DNA of 64,000 bases from Eutreptiella sp. 'Long Island Sound 2002' (lineage: Eukaryota; Euglenozoa; Euglenophyceae; Eutreptiales; Eutreptiaceae), in contig OZ038379.1 of the NCBI GenBank assembly GCA_964036045.1, positions 105,850,025-105,914,024 of the forward strand. The letters run 5' to 3'. A program made the translations under genes and the position numbers. A model generated the notes under the pieces. It was given only the letters and a program-made list of their open reading frames with translations, did not search any database and was not told the DNA's origin. How positions within the stretch are numbered: position 1 is the stretch's first letter; each line of letters begins with the position of its first letter. Shown piece after piece: positions 10,417 to 23,249 of the stretch.

Positions 10417-13091
10417 GGTCTGAAGAAAGGGGTATCGGTATTGTGGGGCGGTGTTTGCACAAGGTTTTTGTGCAGCTCCACAAGGCATCGTGGTCTGGAA
10501 CACAAAGCATCTCAGCATCTCACTCAAGGCCCTCCACAGACATGAGTCTTCTGTCTCATGGAACTTTGTATTCGTCGTGTTGGTTCTCGAACCTTGGGCC
10601 CTTTGTTTGTTTGTTTGTTCAGTGGCCTATCGGTCCTCGCCGTTGGCCTCCAAGTCCCTCTAGCATGAATAAATAAAAACTGCCTGCATAACCCTGACTG
10701 CTTGTGGTCTCGAGACTGGAGATGGACCGTATCTTGAAAGAGTAGCAATGTAATGAGCCGCAGCTGACGATCTCCAGTGTGTCAAACAATTGGATGGACA
10801 CCATCCATGCCCAGATACAACACACCCTTGTCTATCAAACAGGTTGTGTGGAGCCCCTCCGCCATTTAGAAATGGAAGCGAAAGGCTGTGTGTTAGTCAT
10901 GTGGAATGGACAATAGAAAACAAAGCGGGCAGGATGCAATACTACGGACACAGTTGAGTATGGTCTTCGATGTGTGAATGCATTGGAGTGGCTTAGAAAT
11001 GTCAAAAGTCAAGTGATAGACCAGAAGGCAAAGCGAAATCGAAAAGGGGGTGTGAATGGACAAGCAATGGGACTGGTGGCAGTATGCACATGCAAATGCA
11101 TCCATGATGAAATTGAGGCTGCATATGCATACTGCCCCACAATATTCTGCTCTCCGATGGGGAAGGGAAAGCCACCACATCTGGGCCAAAGGGTTGTTCA
11201 CATGCAAAAAAAGACACAGAAGATGACTTCTCTCAATGGATAGCATCGTGGCCGATGATGTGATGTGCTATACTTGCATCCTATGTTGCCTTGCACGCCT
11301 TCGATGCTTGAGGCTGTTGTGCCGTTTTAGAACCTTGTGCCATTATTATCCAAACAAAAAAACACAGGCAGACTTGTCCTCTGGGCAGGAACCCACAATA
11401 CCTGCCAAATTGTTTAATCCACAACCACAATGGAAGACGTTGAGCCTTACCATCTCTAGTTGGTCAACTGGTTGTGGAATCACTTTGCTGTTGCGAGTCA
11501 GAAAGAAGTCTTGAACGTATGCTGTGACATGATGACTTGTTGAAAAGGCGCAGAGAGTCAGACTGGAGACATAGTCAATCTCACTAGCATACTAGCATTG
11601 AGGACAGAAGCTGTCTTGGGCTATCAACAATCCATTGGTGCACCACATTCCCTTCTGATTTAGTGAATGGCAGCTTTTGGGCCCACATATTGGTGTGAAA
11701 TGTGGTCATCAATGCTGCCACTGGTATCGTTGGTTGACAACGAACAGGAACCCAGAGAATAATGCTTTGGTCCAATACCCATTGTGATGTTGCCTCCCCC
11801 CCATTTTGCATGGTTGGTATTGCCCCACACTCAAGAGTGGCAAAAAGCTCCATGGTGCACGGGGCTGGCAGTAGCATCCCCCCCCAGATCCCCATGTCGG
11901 ATGGGGTTCAAATCATCAGAAGCCACATAACCCATTGAATGGCCACAATGTCATCCAGAAGGTCAGGCAATCATTAAAAAAACGAAAAGCTAATTTTTGC
12001 CAACACCAAAAACCTTTTCAGGGCCTCGGCAATGGGACGCACACAGATGAGAGCTCCTCTGCCCTATTCAGCACCTGGCCCTGCTCACTAACCCCTCAAC
12101 TGCATGATTCCGACCAGAAAATGGTGAGACAAGGAGGCCTTTCTCGCTTTTTGGTCAGTGCGGTCGGAACAACTTCTCTCAGTCTTCCTTTAAGTGCTTA
12201 AGCAGGCCAGTATGCAAGCTTGCCATGTGGCCACAAGCGGCATATATCCAGCTGATCACATTCAATGTGTTTCTGAGATCAGGTCGTGTGAAATGATGTG
12301 CCGTCGGGATGGGGCATTAATTTTTGTTGTGCGCTATTGAGCCCCCATCCCCTTTCCCACTCCACTTCCCCAACAAACAGCCACCACAAAAGCGGAATAA
12401 AACCGCCAACACTAAAAATCAATCTTGAAAAACATACTTGAGAGAAAACCAGGAAGGGCAACTTGGCTTCAAAATAGAGCCCTGCACAGATGCTTCTGCA
12501 AAGGGCTTCACAAGCACAAGCAGCAAAGAAAAAAGCAGTCAGTGACTACCCAGCCACCTTCTGTTGAGTGCCGCAAACCCCTGCTTTCGAACACCCTTCT
12601 CTCAAGCGGCAGCAAAACATCACTGGTCTGCTTACAACAGGCACTTCACACAAGCAGTCAAGAAAAAGAACCTGCACCACTGCACGTATCCTCCTGGTCC
12701 AGCCCCTTCCGCATTGCAGTCCCATTGGTATTCACTATGTGGAGGCACCAGGCAAGACCGCAGCTGGAGGGGCTCCACTGCATGGCACATGCACAAACGG
12801 TTTGCAATAATACTGGCCAGAGCCCGGGCAACGCTCTGCTGCAGTCAGCAGACTTCTTGTTATTGGACAGGACCGCGCCCACTGTGCCAGCACACACAAA
12901 GTGCAGGTTTCGGCGTGTCATGGAGGGTGCACACAGGGCCTACACATGACGCTTGCAACACCTCCTTAGCGAAGGGGTGCATCGATTGGCAATTGTTTTT
13001 AAAAGAACGGGGACCATTCCCTTCCCTTGCACAATCTGTTTGTTGCCTGCATTGATTACCCTCAGTCTGAGCCCCACACAAACAAATGGAA

Positions 13092-13147
13092 TTCCGGCTG
13101 GCCAGAGCGCAACAATGATGGAATTGCGCTTTATCTGACCGCCTTCA
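13092..13147 (-). promoter_or_regulatory. Candidate SECIS element, copy 5
   Basis: Best-paired version: 7-bp upper stem and lower stem with GGTCAG/CTGGCC fully paired. Confidence 0.62.
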
Positions 13148-13238
13148 TGGAAGGTGCATGGCACTCATTCACAGGCAGCAATCCAGTGCTGCAACCACAC
13201 CATGCTCAAGAATAGAAACAGACCCCTGCATCAGCTGC

Positions 13239-13799
13239 TCAGTTAAGCTGTTTCAGGATAGCAATGCGCTGTCCAACAAACTTGGGGTCCTTAACAAACT
13301 TGTTCCCCTTCAGCTTCTGGACAGCCTCCAGCTTCTCCTTGCGTTCTTCAGGGGTCAGCTCCTTCATCTTTTTGATGTACGAGATCTCCTTCTTCGAGCA
13401 GTCGGCGAGGGTGTTCACGTCACACCTGGTCTTGTCCAGAGTCTCTGCAGTGAAACTCTGCAACTCCTCAAGCTCTCGACCACCGTTGTAGTCCTTCTTC
13501 TCCCCGTCCACCCAGTACTTGATGGTGGGATACCCACTCACCCCTTGCTCTGAGCAAAGGTCCTTCTCCACAGTGCAATCCACATCCCCGACGAAAACCG
13601 ACTTGTGATCCGCATACTCCTTGGCAAGCGAATCCCAAGCTGGCTTCATCCTCTTGCAGTGGCCTCACCAAGGAGCCTGGAACTTCACAAACGCGTTCTT
13701 GCCACTGTCAAGAACTTCGCTTGCAAAGTTCGCCTTTGTCAATGACATGGCACAGGCATTGACGAGCAGCGTCACAATAACAAGCCCTCGCAGTAGCAT
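13239..13799 (-). CDS. Sec-containing PDI/thioredoxin-domain protein, copy 5
   Basis: Sec TGA at 13665-13667, stop TGA, C-terminus KQLN. I see no amino-acid difference from copy 4. SECIS candidate at 13092-13147. Confidence 0.87.
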
Positions 13800-16475
13800 G
13801 GTCTGAAGAAAGGGGTATCGGTATTGTGGGGCGGTGTTTGCACAAGGTTTTTGTGCAGCTCCACAAGGCATCGTGGTCTGGAACACAAAGCATCTCAGCA
13901 TCTCACTCAAGGCCCTCCACAGACATGAGTCTTCTGTCTCATGGAACTTTGTATTCGTCGTGTTGGTTCTCGAACCTTGGGCCCTTTGTTTGTTTGTTTG
14001 TTCAGTGGCCTATCGGTCCTCGCCGTTGGCCTCCAAGTCCCTCTAGCATGAATAAATAAAAACTGCCTGCATAACCCTGACTGCTTGTGGTCTCGAGACT
14101 GGAGATGGACCGTATCTTGAAAAGAGTAGCACTGTAATGAGCCGCAGCTGACGATCTCCAGTGTGTCAAACAATTGGATGGACACCATCCATGCCCAGAT
14201 ACAACACACCCTTGTCTAGCAAACAGGTTGTGTGGAGCCCCTCCGCCATTTAGAAATGGAAGAGACAGGCTGTGTGTTAGTCATGTGGAATGGACAATAG
14301 AAAACAAAGCGGGCAGGATGCAATACTACGGACACAGTTGAGTATGGTCTTCGATGTGTGAATGCATTGGAGTGGCTTAGAAATGTCAAAAGTCAAGTGA
14401 TAGAGCAGAAGGCAAAGCGAAATCGAAAAGGGGGTGTGAATGGACAAGCAATGGGACTGGTGGCAGTATGCACATGCAAATGCATCCATGATGAAATTGA
14501 GGCTGCATATGCATACTGCCCCACAATATTCTGCTCTCCGATGGGGAAGGGAAAGCCACCACATCTGGGCCAAAGGGTTGTTCACATGCAAAAAAAGACA
14601 CAGAAGATGACTTCTCTCAATGGATAGCATCGTGGCCGATGATGTGATGTGCTATACTTGCATCCTATGTTGCGTTGCACGCCTTCGATGCTTGAGGCTG
14701 TTGTGCCGTTTTAGAACCTTGTGCCATTATTATCCAAACAAAAAAACACAAGCAGACTTGTCCTCTGGGCAGGAACCCACAATACCTGCCAAATTGTTTA
14801 ATCCACAACCACAATGGAAGACGTTGAGCCTTACCATCTCTAGTTGGTCAACTGGTTGTAGAATCACTTTGCTGTTGCGAGTCAGAAAGAAGTCTTGAAC
14901 GTATGCTGTGACATGATGACTTGTTGAAAAGGCGCAGAGAGTCAGACTGGAGACATAGTCAATCTCACTAGCGTATTAGCATTGAGGACAGAAGCTGTCT
15001 TGGGCTATCAACAATCCATTGGTGCACCACATTCCCTTCTGATTTAGTGAATGGCAGCTTTTGGGCCCACATATTGGTGTGAAATGTGGTCATCAATGCT
15101 GCCACTGGTATCGTTGGTTGACAACAAACAGGAACCCAGAGAATAATGCTTTGGTCCAATACCCATTGTGATGTTGCCTCCCCCCCATTTTGCATGGTTG
15201 GTATTGCCCCACACTCAAGAGTGGCAAAAAGCTCCATGGTGCACGGGGCTGGCAGTAGCATCCCCCCCCAGATCCCCATGTCAGATGGGGTTCAAATCAT
15301 CAGAAGCCACATCCCCCATTGAATGGCCACAATGTCATCCAGAAGGTCAGGCAATCATTAAAAAAACGAAAAGCTAATTTTTGCCAACACCAAAAACCTT
15401 TTCAGGGCCTCGGCAATGGGACGCACACAGATGAGAGCTCCTCTGCCCTATTCAGCACCTGGCCCTGCTCACTAACCCCTCAACTGCATGATTCCGACCG
15501 GAAAATGGTGAGACAAGGAGGCCTTTCTCGCTTTTTGGTCAGTGCGGTCGGAACAACTTCTCTCAGTCTTCCTTTAAGTGCTTAAGCAGGCCAGTATGCA
15601 AGCTTGCCATGTGGCCACAAGCGGCATATATCCAGCTGATCACATTCAATGTGTTTCTGAGATCAGGTCGTGTGAAATGATGTGCCGTCGGAATGGGGCA
15701 TTAATTTTTGTTGTGCGCTATTGAGCCCCCATCCCCTTTCCCACTCCACTTCCCCAACAAACAGCCACCACAAAAGCGGAATAAAACCGCCAACACTAAA
15801 AATCAATCTTGAAAAACATACTTGAGAGAAAACCAGGAAGGGCAATTTGGCTTCAAAACAGAGCCCTGCACAGATGCTTATGCAAAGGGCTTCACAAGCA
15901 CAAGCAGCAAAGAAAAAAGCAGTCAGTGACTACCCAGCCACCTTCTGTTGAGTGCCGCAAACCCCTGCTTTCGAACACCCTTCTCTCAAGCGGCAGCAAA
16001 ACATCACTGGTCTGCTTACAACAGGCACTTCACACAAGCAGTCAAGAAAAAGAACCTGCACCACTGCACGTATCCTCCTGGTCCAGCCCCTTCCGCATTG
16101 CAGTCCCATTGGTATTCACTATGTGGAGGCACCAGGCAAGACCGCAGCTGGAGGGGCTCCACTGCATGGCACATGCACAAACGGTTTGCAATAATACTGG
16201 CCAGAGCCCGGGCAACGCTCTGCTGCAGTCAGCAGACTTCTTGTTATTGGACAGGACCGCGCCCACTGTGCCAGCACACACAAAGTGCAGGTTTCGGCGT
16301 GTCATGGAGGGTGCACACAGGGCCTACACATGACGCTTGCAACACCTCCTTAGCGAAGGGGTGCATCGATTGGCAATTGTTTTTAAAAGAACGGGGACCA
16401 TTCCCTTCCCTTGCACAATCTGTTTGTTGCCTGCATTGATTACCCTCAGTCTGAGCCCCACACAAACAAATGGAA

Positions 16476-16531
16476 TTCCGGCTGGCCAGAGCGCAACAAT
16501 GATGGAATTGCGCTTTATCTGACCGCCTTCA
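16476..16531 (-). promoter_or_regulatory. Candidate SECIS element, copy 6
   Basis: Identical to copy 5 through the core, AA bulge and both stems. Confidence 0.62.
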
Positions 16532-16622
16532 TGGAAGGTGCATGGCACTCATTCACAGGCAGCAATCCAGTGCTGCAACCACACCATGCTCAAGAATAGA
16601 AACAGACCCCTGCATCAGCTGC

Positions 16623-17183
16623 TCAGTTAAGCTGTTTCAGGATAGCAATGCGCTGTCCAACAAACTTGGGGTCCTTAACAAACTTGTTCCCCTTCAGCTT
16701 CTGGACAGCCTCCAGCTTCTCCTTGCGTTCTTCAGGGGTCAGCTCCTTCATCTTTTTGATGTACGAGATCTCCTTCTTCGAGCAGTCGGCGAGGGTGTTC
16801 ACGTCACACCTGGTCTTGTCCAGAGTCTCTGCAGTGAAACTCTGCAATTCCTCAAGCTCTCGACCACCGTTGTAGTCCTTCTTCTCCCCGTCCACCCAGT
16901 ACTTGATGGTGGGATACCCACTCACCCCTTGCTCTGAGCAAAGGTCCTTCTCCACAGTGCAATCCACATCCCCGACGAAAACCGACTTGTGATCCGCATA
17001 CTCCTTGGCAAGCGAATCCCAAGCTGGCTTCATCCTCTTGCAGTGGCCTCACCAAGGAGCCTGGAACTTCACAAACGCGTTCTTGCCACTGTCAAGAACT
17101 TCGCTTGCAAAGTTCGCCTTTGTCAATGACATGGCACAGGCATTGACGAGCAGCGTCACAATAACAAGCCCTCGCAGTAGCAT
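16623..17183 (-). CDS. Sec-containing PDI/thioredoxin-domain protein, copy 6
   Basis: Sec TGA at 17049-17051, stop TGA, C-terminus KQLN. It shares a 2-nt change in the leader (GTGCC instead of GTGGT near 17258) with copy 7, so these two neighbours are probably recent duplicates. SECIS candidate at 16476-16531. Confidence 0.87.
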
Positions 17184-19859
17184 GGTCTGAAGAAAGGGGT
17201 ATCGGTATTGTGGGGCGGTGTTTGCACAAGGTTTTTGTGCAGCTCCACAAGGCATCGTGCCCTGGAACACAAAGCATCTCAGCATCTCACTCAAGGCCCT
17301 CCACAGACATGAGTCTTCTGTCTCATGGAACTTTGTATTCGTCGTGTTGGTTCTCGAACCTTGGGCCCTTTGTTTGTTTGTTTGTTCAGTGGCCTATCGG
17401 TCCTCGCCGTTGGCCTCCAAGTCCCTCTAGCATGAATAAATAAAAACTGCCTGCATAACCCTGACTGCTTGTGGTCTCGAGACTGGAGATGGACCGTATC
17501 TTGAAAAGAGTAGCACTGTAATGAGCCGCAGCTGACGATCTCCAGTGTGTCAAACAATTGGATGGACACCATCCATGCCCAGATACAACACACCCTTGTC
17601 TAGCAAACAGGTTATGTGGAGCCCCTCCGCCATTTAGAAATGGAAGAGACAGGCTGTGTGTTAGTCATGTGGAATCGACAATAGAAAACAAAGCGGGCAG
17701 GATGCAATACTACGGACACAGTTGAGTATGGTCTTCGATGTGTGAATGCATTGGAGTGGCTTAGAAATGTCAAAAGTCAAGTGATAGACCAGAAGGCAAA
17801 GCGAAATCGAAAAGGGGGCATGAATGGACAAGCAATGGGACTGGTGGCAGTATGCACATGCAAATGCATCCATGATGAAATTGAGGCTGCATATGCATAC
17901 TGCCCCACAATATTCTGCTCTCCGATGGGGAAGGGAAAGCCACCACATCTGGGCCAAAGGGTTGTTCACATGCAAAAAAAGACACAGAAGATGACTTCTC
18001 TCAATGGATAGCATCGTGGCCGATGATGTGATGTGCTATACTTGCATCCTATGTTGCCTTGCACGCCTTCAATGCTTGAGGCTGTTGTGCCGTTTTAGAA
18101 CCTTGTGCCATTATTATCCAAACAAAAAAACACAGGCAGACTTGTCCTCTGGGCAGAAACCCACAATACCTGCCAAATTGTTTAATCCACAACCACAATG
18201 GAAGACGTTAAGCCTTACCATCTCTAGTTGGTCAACTGGTTGTAGAATCACTTTGCTGTTGCGAGTCAGAAAGAAGTCTTGAACTTATGCTGTGACATGA
18301 TGACTTGTTGAAAAGGTGCAGAGAGTCAGACTGGAGACATAGTCAATCTCACTAGCGTATTAGCATTGAGGACAGAAGCTGTCTTGGGCTATCAACAATC
18401 CATTGGTGCACCACATTCCCTTCTGATTTAGTGAATGGCAGCTTTTGGGCCCACATATTGGTGTGAAATGTGGTCATCAATGCTGCCACTGGTATCGTTG
18501 GTTGACAACGAACAGGAACCTAGAGAATAATGCTTTGGTCCAATACCCATTGTGATGTTGCCTCCCCCCCATTTTGCATGGTTGGTATTGCCCCACACTC
18601 AAGAGTGGCAAAAAGCTCCATGGTGCACGGGGCTGGCAGTAGCATCCCCCCCCAGATCCCCATGTCAGATGGGGTTCAAATCATCAGAAGCCACATAACC
18701 CATTGAATGGCCACAATGTCATCCAGAAGATCAGGCAATCATTAAAAAAACGAAAAGCTAATTTTTGCCAACACCAAAAACCTTTTCAGGGCCTCGGCAA
18801 TGGGACGCACACAGGTGAGAGCTCCTCTGCCCTATTCAGCACCTGGCCCTGCTCACTAACCCCTCAACTGCATGATTCCGACCGGAAAATGGTGAGACAA
18901 GGAGGCCTTTCTCGCTTTTTGGTCAGTGCGGTCGGAACAACTTCTCTCAGTCTTCCTTTAAGTGCTTAAGCAGGCCAGTACGCAAGCTTGCCATGTGGCC
19001 ACAAGCGGCATATATCCAGCTGATCACATTCAATGTGTTTCTTAGATCAGGTCGTGTGAAATGATGTGCCGTCGGAATGGGGCATTAATTTTTGTTGTGC
19101 GCTATTGAGCCCCCATCCCCTTTCCCACTCCACTTCCCCAACAAACAGCCACCACAAAAGCGGAATAAAACCGCCAACACTAAAAATCAATCTTGAAAAA
19201 CATACTTGAGAGAAAACCAGGAAGGGCAACTTGGCTTCAAAACAGAGCCCTGCACAGATGCTTATGCAAAGGGCTTCACAAGCACAAGCAGCAAAGAAAA
19301 AAGCAGTCAGTGACTACCCAGCCACCTTCTGTTGAGTGCCGCAAACCCCTGCTTTCGAACACCCTTCTCTCAAGCGGCAGCAAAACATCACTGGTCTGCT
19401 TACAACAGGCACTTCACACAAGCAGTCAAGAAAAAGAACCTGCACCACTGCACGTATCCTCCTGGTCCAGCCCCTTCCGCATTGCAGTCCCATTGGTATT
19501 CACTATGTGGTGGCACCAAGCAAGACCGCAGCTGGAGGGGCTCCACTGCATGGCACATGCACAAACGGTTTGCAATAATACTGGCCAGAGCCCGGGCAAC
19601 GCTCTGCTGCAGTCAGCAGACTTCTTGTTATTGGACAGGACCGCGCCCACTGTGCCAGCACACACAAAGTGCAGGTTTCGGCGTGTCATGGAGGGTGCAC
19701 ACAGGGCCTACACATGACGCTTGCAATACCTCCTTAGCGAAGGGGTGCATCGATTGGCAATTGTTTTTAAAAGAACGGGGACCATTCCCTTCCCTTGCAC
19801 AATCTGTTTGTTGCCTGCATTGATTACCCTCAGTCTGAGCCCCACACAAACAAATGGAA

Positions 19860-19915
19860 TTCCGGCTGGCCAGAGCGCAACAATGATGGAATTGCGCTTT
19901 ATCTGACCGCCTTCA
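19860..19915 (-). promoter_or_regulatory. Candidate SECIS element, copy 7
   Basis: Identical to copy 5 through the core, AA bulge and both stems. Confidence 0.62.
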
Positions 19916-20006
19916 TGGAAGGTGCATGGCACTCATTCACAGGCAGCAATCCAGTGCTGCAACCACACCATGCTCAAGAATAGAAACAGACCCCTGCATC
20001 AGCTGC

Positions 20007-20567
20007 TCAGTTAAGCTGTTTCAGGATAGCAATGCGCTGTCCAACAAACTTGGGGTCCTTAACAAACTTGTTCCCCTTCAGCTTCTGGACAGCCTCCAGC
20101 TTCTCCTTGCGTTCTTCAGGGGTCAGCTCCTTCATCTTTTTGATGTACGAGATCTCCTTCTTCGAGCAGTCGGCGAGGGTGTTCACGTCACACCTGGTCT
20201 TGTCCAGAGTCTCTGCAGTGAAACTCTGCAATTCCTCAAGCTCTCGACCACCGTTGTAGTCCTTCTTCTCCCCGTCCACCCAGTACTTGATGGTGGGATA
20301 CCCACTCACCCCTTGCTCTGAGCAAAGGTCCTTCTCCACAGTGCAATCCACATCCCCGACGAAAACCGACTTGTGATCCGCATACTCCTTGGCAAGCGAA
20401 TCCCAAGCTGGCTTCATCCTCTTGCAGTGGCCTCACCAAGGAGCCTGGAACTTCACAAACGCGTTCTTGCCACTGTCAAGAACTTCGCTTGCAAAGTTCG
20501 CCTTTGTCAATGACATGGCACAGGCATTGACGAGCAGCGTCACAATAACAAGCCCTCGCAGTAGCAT
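20007..20567 (-). CDS. Sec-containing PDI/thioredoxin-domain protein, copy 7
   Basis: Sec TGA at 20433-20435, stop TGA, C-terminus KQLN. This is the last left-subfamily copy before the TIR transposon, which sits in the spacer 1.5 kb upstream of it. SECIS candidate at 19860-19915. Confidence 0.87.
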
Positions 20568-22054
20568 GGTCTGAAGAAAGGGGTATCGGTATTGTGGGGC
20601 GGTGTTTGCACAAGGTTTTTGTGCAGCTCCACAAGGCATCGTGCCCTGGAACACAAAGCATCTCAGCATCTCACTCAAGGCCCTCCACAGACATGAGTCT
20701 TCTGTCTCATGGAACTTTGTATTCGTCGTGTTGGTTCTCGAACCTTGGGCCCTTTGTTTGTTTGTTTGTTCAGTGGCCTATCGGTCCTCGCCGTTGGCCT
20801 CCAAGTCCCTCTAGCATGAATAAATAAAAACTGCCTGCATAACCCTGACTGCTTGTGGTCTCGAGACTGGAGATGGACCGTATCTTGAAAGAGTAGCACT
20901 GTAATGAGCCGCAGCTGACGATCTCCAGTGTGTCAAACAATTGGATGGACACCATCCATGCCCAGATACAACACACCCTTGTCTATCAAACAGGTTGTGT
21001 GGAGCCCCTCCGCCATTTAGAAATGGAAGAGAAAGGCTGTGTGTTAGTCATGTGGAATCGACAATAGAAAACAAAGCGGGCAGGATGCAATACTACGGAC
21101 ACAGTTGAGTATGGTCTTCGATGTGTGAATGCATTGGAGTGGCTTAGAAATGTCAAAAGTCAAGTGATAGAGCAGAAGGCAAAGCGAAATCGAAAAGGGG
21201 GTGTGAATGGACAAGCAATGGGACTGGTGGCAGTATGCACATGCAAATGCATCCATGATGAAATTGAGGCTGCATATGCATACTGCCCCACAATATTCTG
21301 CTCTCCGATGGGGAAGGGAAAGCCACCACATCTGGGCCAAAGGGTTGTTCACATGCAAAAAAAGACACAGAAGATGACTTCTCTCAATGGATAGCATCGT
21401 GGCCGATGATGTGATGTGCTATACTTGCATCCTATGTTGCCTTGCACGCCTTCAATGCTTGAGGCTGTTGTGCCGTTTTAGAACCTTGTGCCATTATTAT
21501 CCAAACAAAAAAACACAGGCAGACTTGTCCTATGGGCAGGAACCCACAATACCTGCCAAATTGTTTAATCCACAACCACAATGGAAGACGTTAAGCCTTA
21601 CCATCTCTAGTTGGTCAACTGGTTGTAGAATCACTTTGCTGTTGCGAGTCAGAAAGAAGTTTTGAACGTATGCTGTGACATGATGACTTGTTGAAAAGGC
21701 GCAGAGAGTCAGACTGGAGACATAGTCAAGCTCACTAGCGTATTAGCATTGAGGACAGAAGCTGTCTTGGGCTATCAACAATCCATTGGTGCACCACATT
21801 CCCTTCTGATTTAGTGAATGGCAGCTTTTGGGCCCACATATTGGTGTGAAATGTGGTCATCAATGCTGCCACTGGTATCGTTGGTTGACAACGAACAGGA
21901 ACCCAGAGAATAATGCTTTGGTCCAATACCCATTGTGATGTTGCCTCCCCCCCATTTTGCATGGTTGGTATTGCCCCACACTCAAGAGTGGCAAAAAGCA
22001 TGGTGCACGGGGCCGGCAGTAGCATCCCCCCCCAGATCCCCATGTCAGATGGGG

Positions 22055-22063
22055 TTCAAATCA
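22055..22063. repeat. Left target-site duplication of TIR transposon
   Basis: TTCAAATCA, matching the empty site in other units. Confidence 0.75.
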
Positions 22064-22085
22064 GGGCATTTGGTGAAACCTAGTA
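22064..22085 (+). repeat. Left terminal inverted repeat
   Basis: Begins GGGCATTTGG and ends GTGAAACCTAGTA; pairs with 27290-27311. Confidence 0.75.
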
Positions 22086-22464
22086 TGCACGTAGCAAAAC
22101 CTAGTAAAATGTAGCAAAACCTAGTAAAATTTTTTTTTAAAAAAAAATTTTTTACTAGGTAAAAAAAGAAAATATTTCCAAATTTTTTCCCTTACTAGGT
22201 TACTAGGTAGTGACAAATTTGGACTTGAATTTGAACAAAAAACACCAAGTTTATGGGGGGGGGGGGGGTCAACGGTAGGTGGTATTTATGTTTAAGGGCA
22301 TGGTGCCCCCTGGTCTATTCCAGGCCACTTGTGTAAGTGGCGCGCCACCCGGGCCAAACCGTGTATTGCAAGGTCAGAAAAAATTAAATGAGGCTCAAGA
22401 AAAGAAGGAGCTTTTATATCATAAATATATATATATACATATATGAGGTGCACACATGTGTGCT

Positions 22465-23106
22465 TTATATGAAGTCGCAAAACACGCGCTTGTAGATGAG
22501 GTCCGACTTCTTATCTTTGTAGGTGGGTTGTGCACAGGGAGGGTTGTGCTTGCACATGTTGCGAATCACGCCCGTGGTCTTTTCTTCCAACTCTTTGATT
22601 AGCTTTTTGTCATACTCCAATTTCCCAGAGGCATCTTTGGGGTAATGCTCTGGAACAAAAAATTCTTCACCACGGATCACCACCTTTGGACGGACCTCAT
22701 CTACAGAACGCGGCTTGTCAACCACAAGCCGGTCACCCAAGGCGAATGCCAACACAATGCATGCGAGTGTGGCAGTAAATTGCACTCTCCATTTGCGCAA
22801 GGCCACACATATCTCCGTGGAACAGAAACCGGAAGCATGCAGGGCACACTGATAAACTCCACATTCAGGGCACGTGATGTGAGTTGTGTCGTCGCAAAAA
22901 AAGCACGACGAACGGCTGGGTGAACAATAGGGCGTAGCATACATCCGTGCCAAGGCCCAACTGGGTGTGGTCTCAATAGGGGGGGCATGCGGAGAACTGG
23001 GATAGGGCAAAGCTGCCTGTGCAATCTCACGCAACAACCACAATCTGTCTTGTGGAAGTTGGATGCTACCGTTGACAACACGCCTAGACAAAAGGCAATG
23101 TAGCAT
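22465..23106 (-). CDS. Unrecognised Cys-rich ORF inside the transposon
   Basis: An open frame of ~213 codons from the first ATG; the same frame is open further to 23205. Two distinct parts are visible. The middle holds a zinc-ribbon-like cluster (CFFC, seven residues, CPEC, then further Cys and His). It recalls the C-terminal Cys-rich domains of some transposases, but I cannot assign a family. After it a hydrophobic stretch (TATLACIVLAFALG) looks like a signal peptide or membrane segment, followed by ~95 charged residues with three Cys near the end. The two parts may be different exons or captured gene fragments joined in one frame. It ends at TAA near an AT microsatellite (22421-22445). The function is unknown. 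Confidence 0.35.
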   Translation of the reverse strand: MLHCLLSRRVVNGSIQLPQDRLWLLREIAQAALPYPSSPHAPPIETTPSWALARMYATPYCSPSRSSCFFCDDTTHITCPECGVYQCALHASGFCSTEICVALRKWRVQFTATLACIVLAFALGDRLVVDKPRSVDEVRPKVVIRGEEFFVPEHYPKDASGKLEYDKKLIKELEEKTTGVIRNMCKHNPPCAQPTYKDKKSDLIYKRVFCDFI

Positions 23107-23249
23107 CAGAAGGCAGGCAGGATGGCAGCTCACACCGTCGTCCTGATGTAGGAAGGTGGAGTAGAGGGGGGCTATAGCAAAAGCTACACTGCCGAACTCA
23201 CCCAAAAACTTGTCCCACCTCTTCTGCGCCCTTGCCTTAATGCCTTCTT

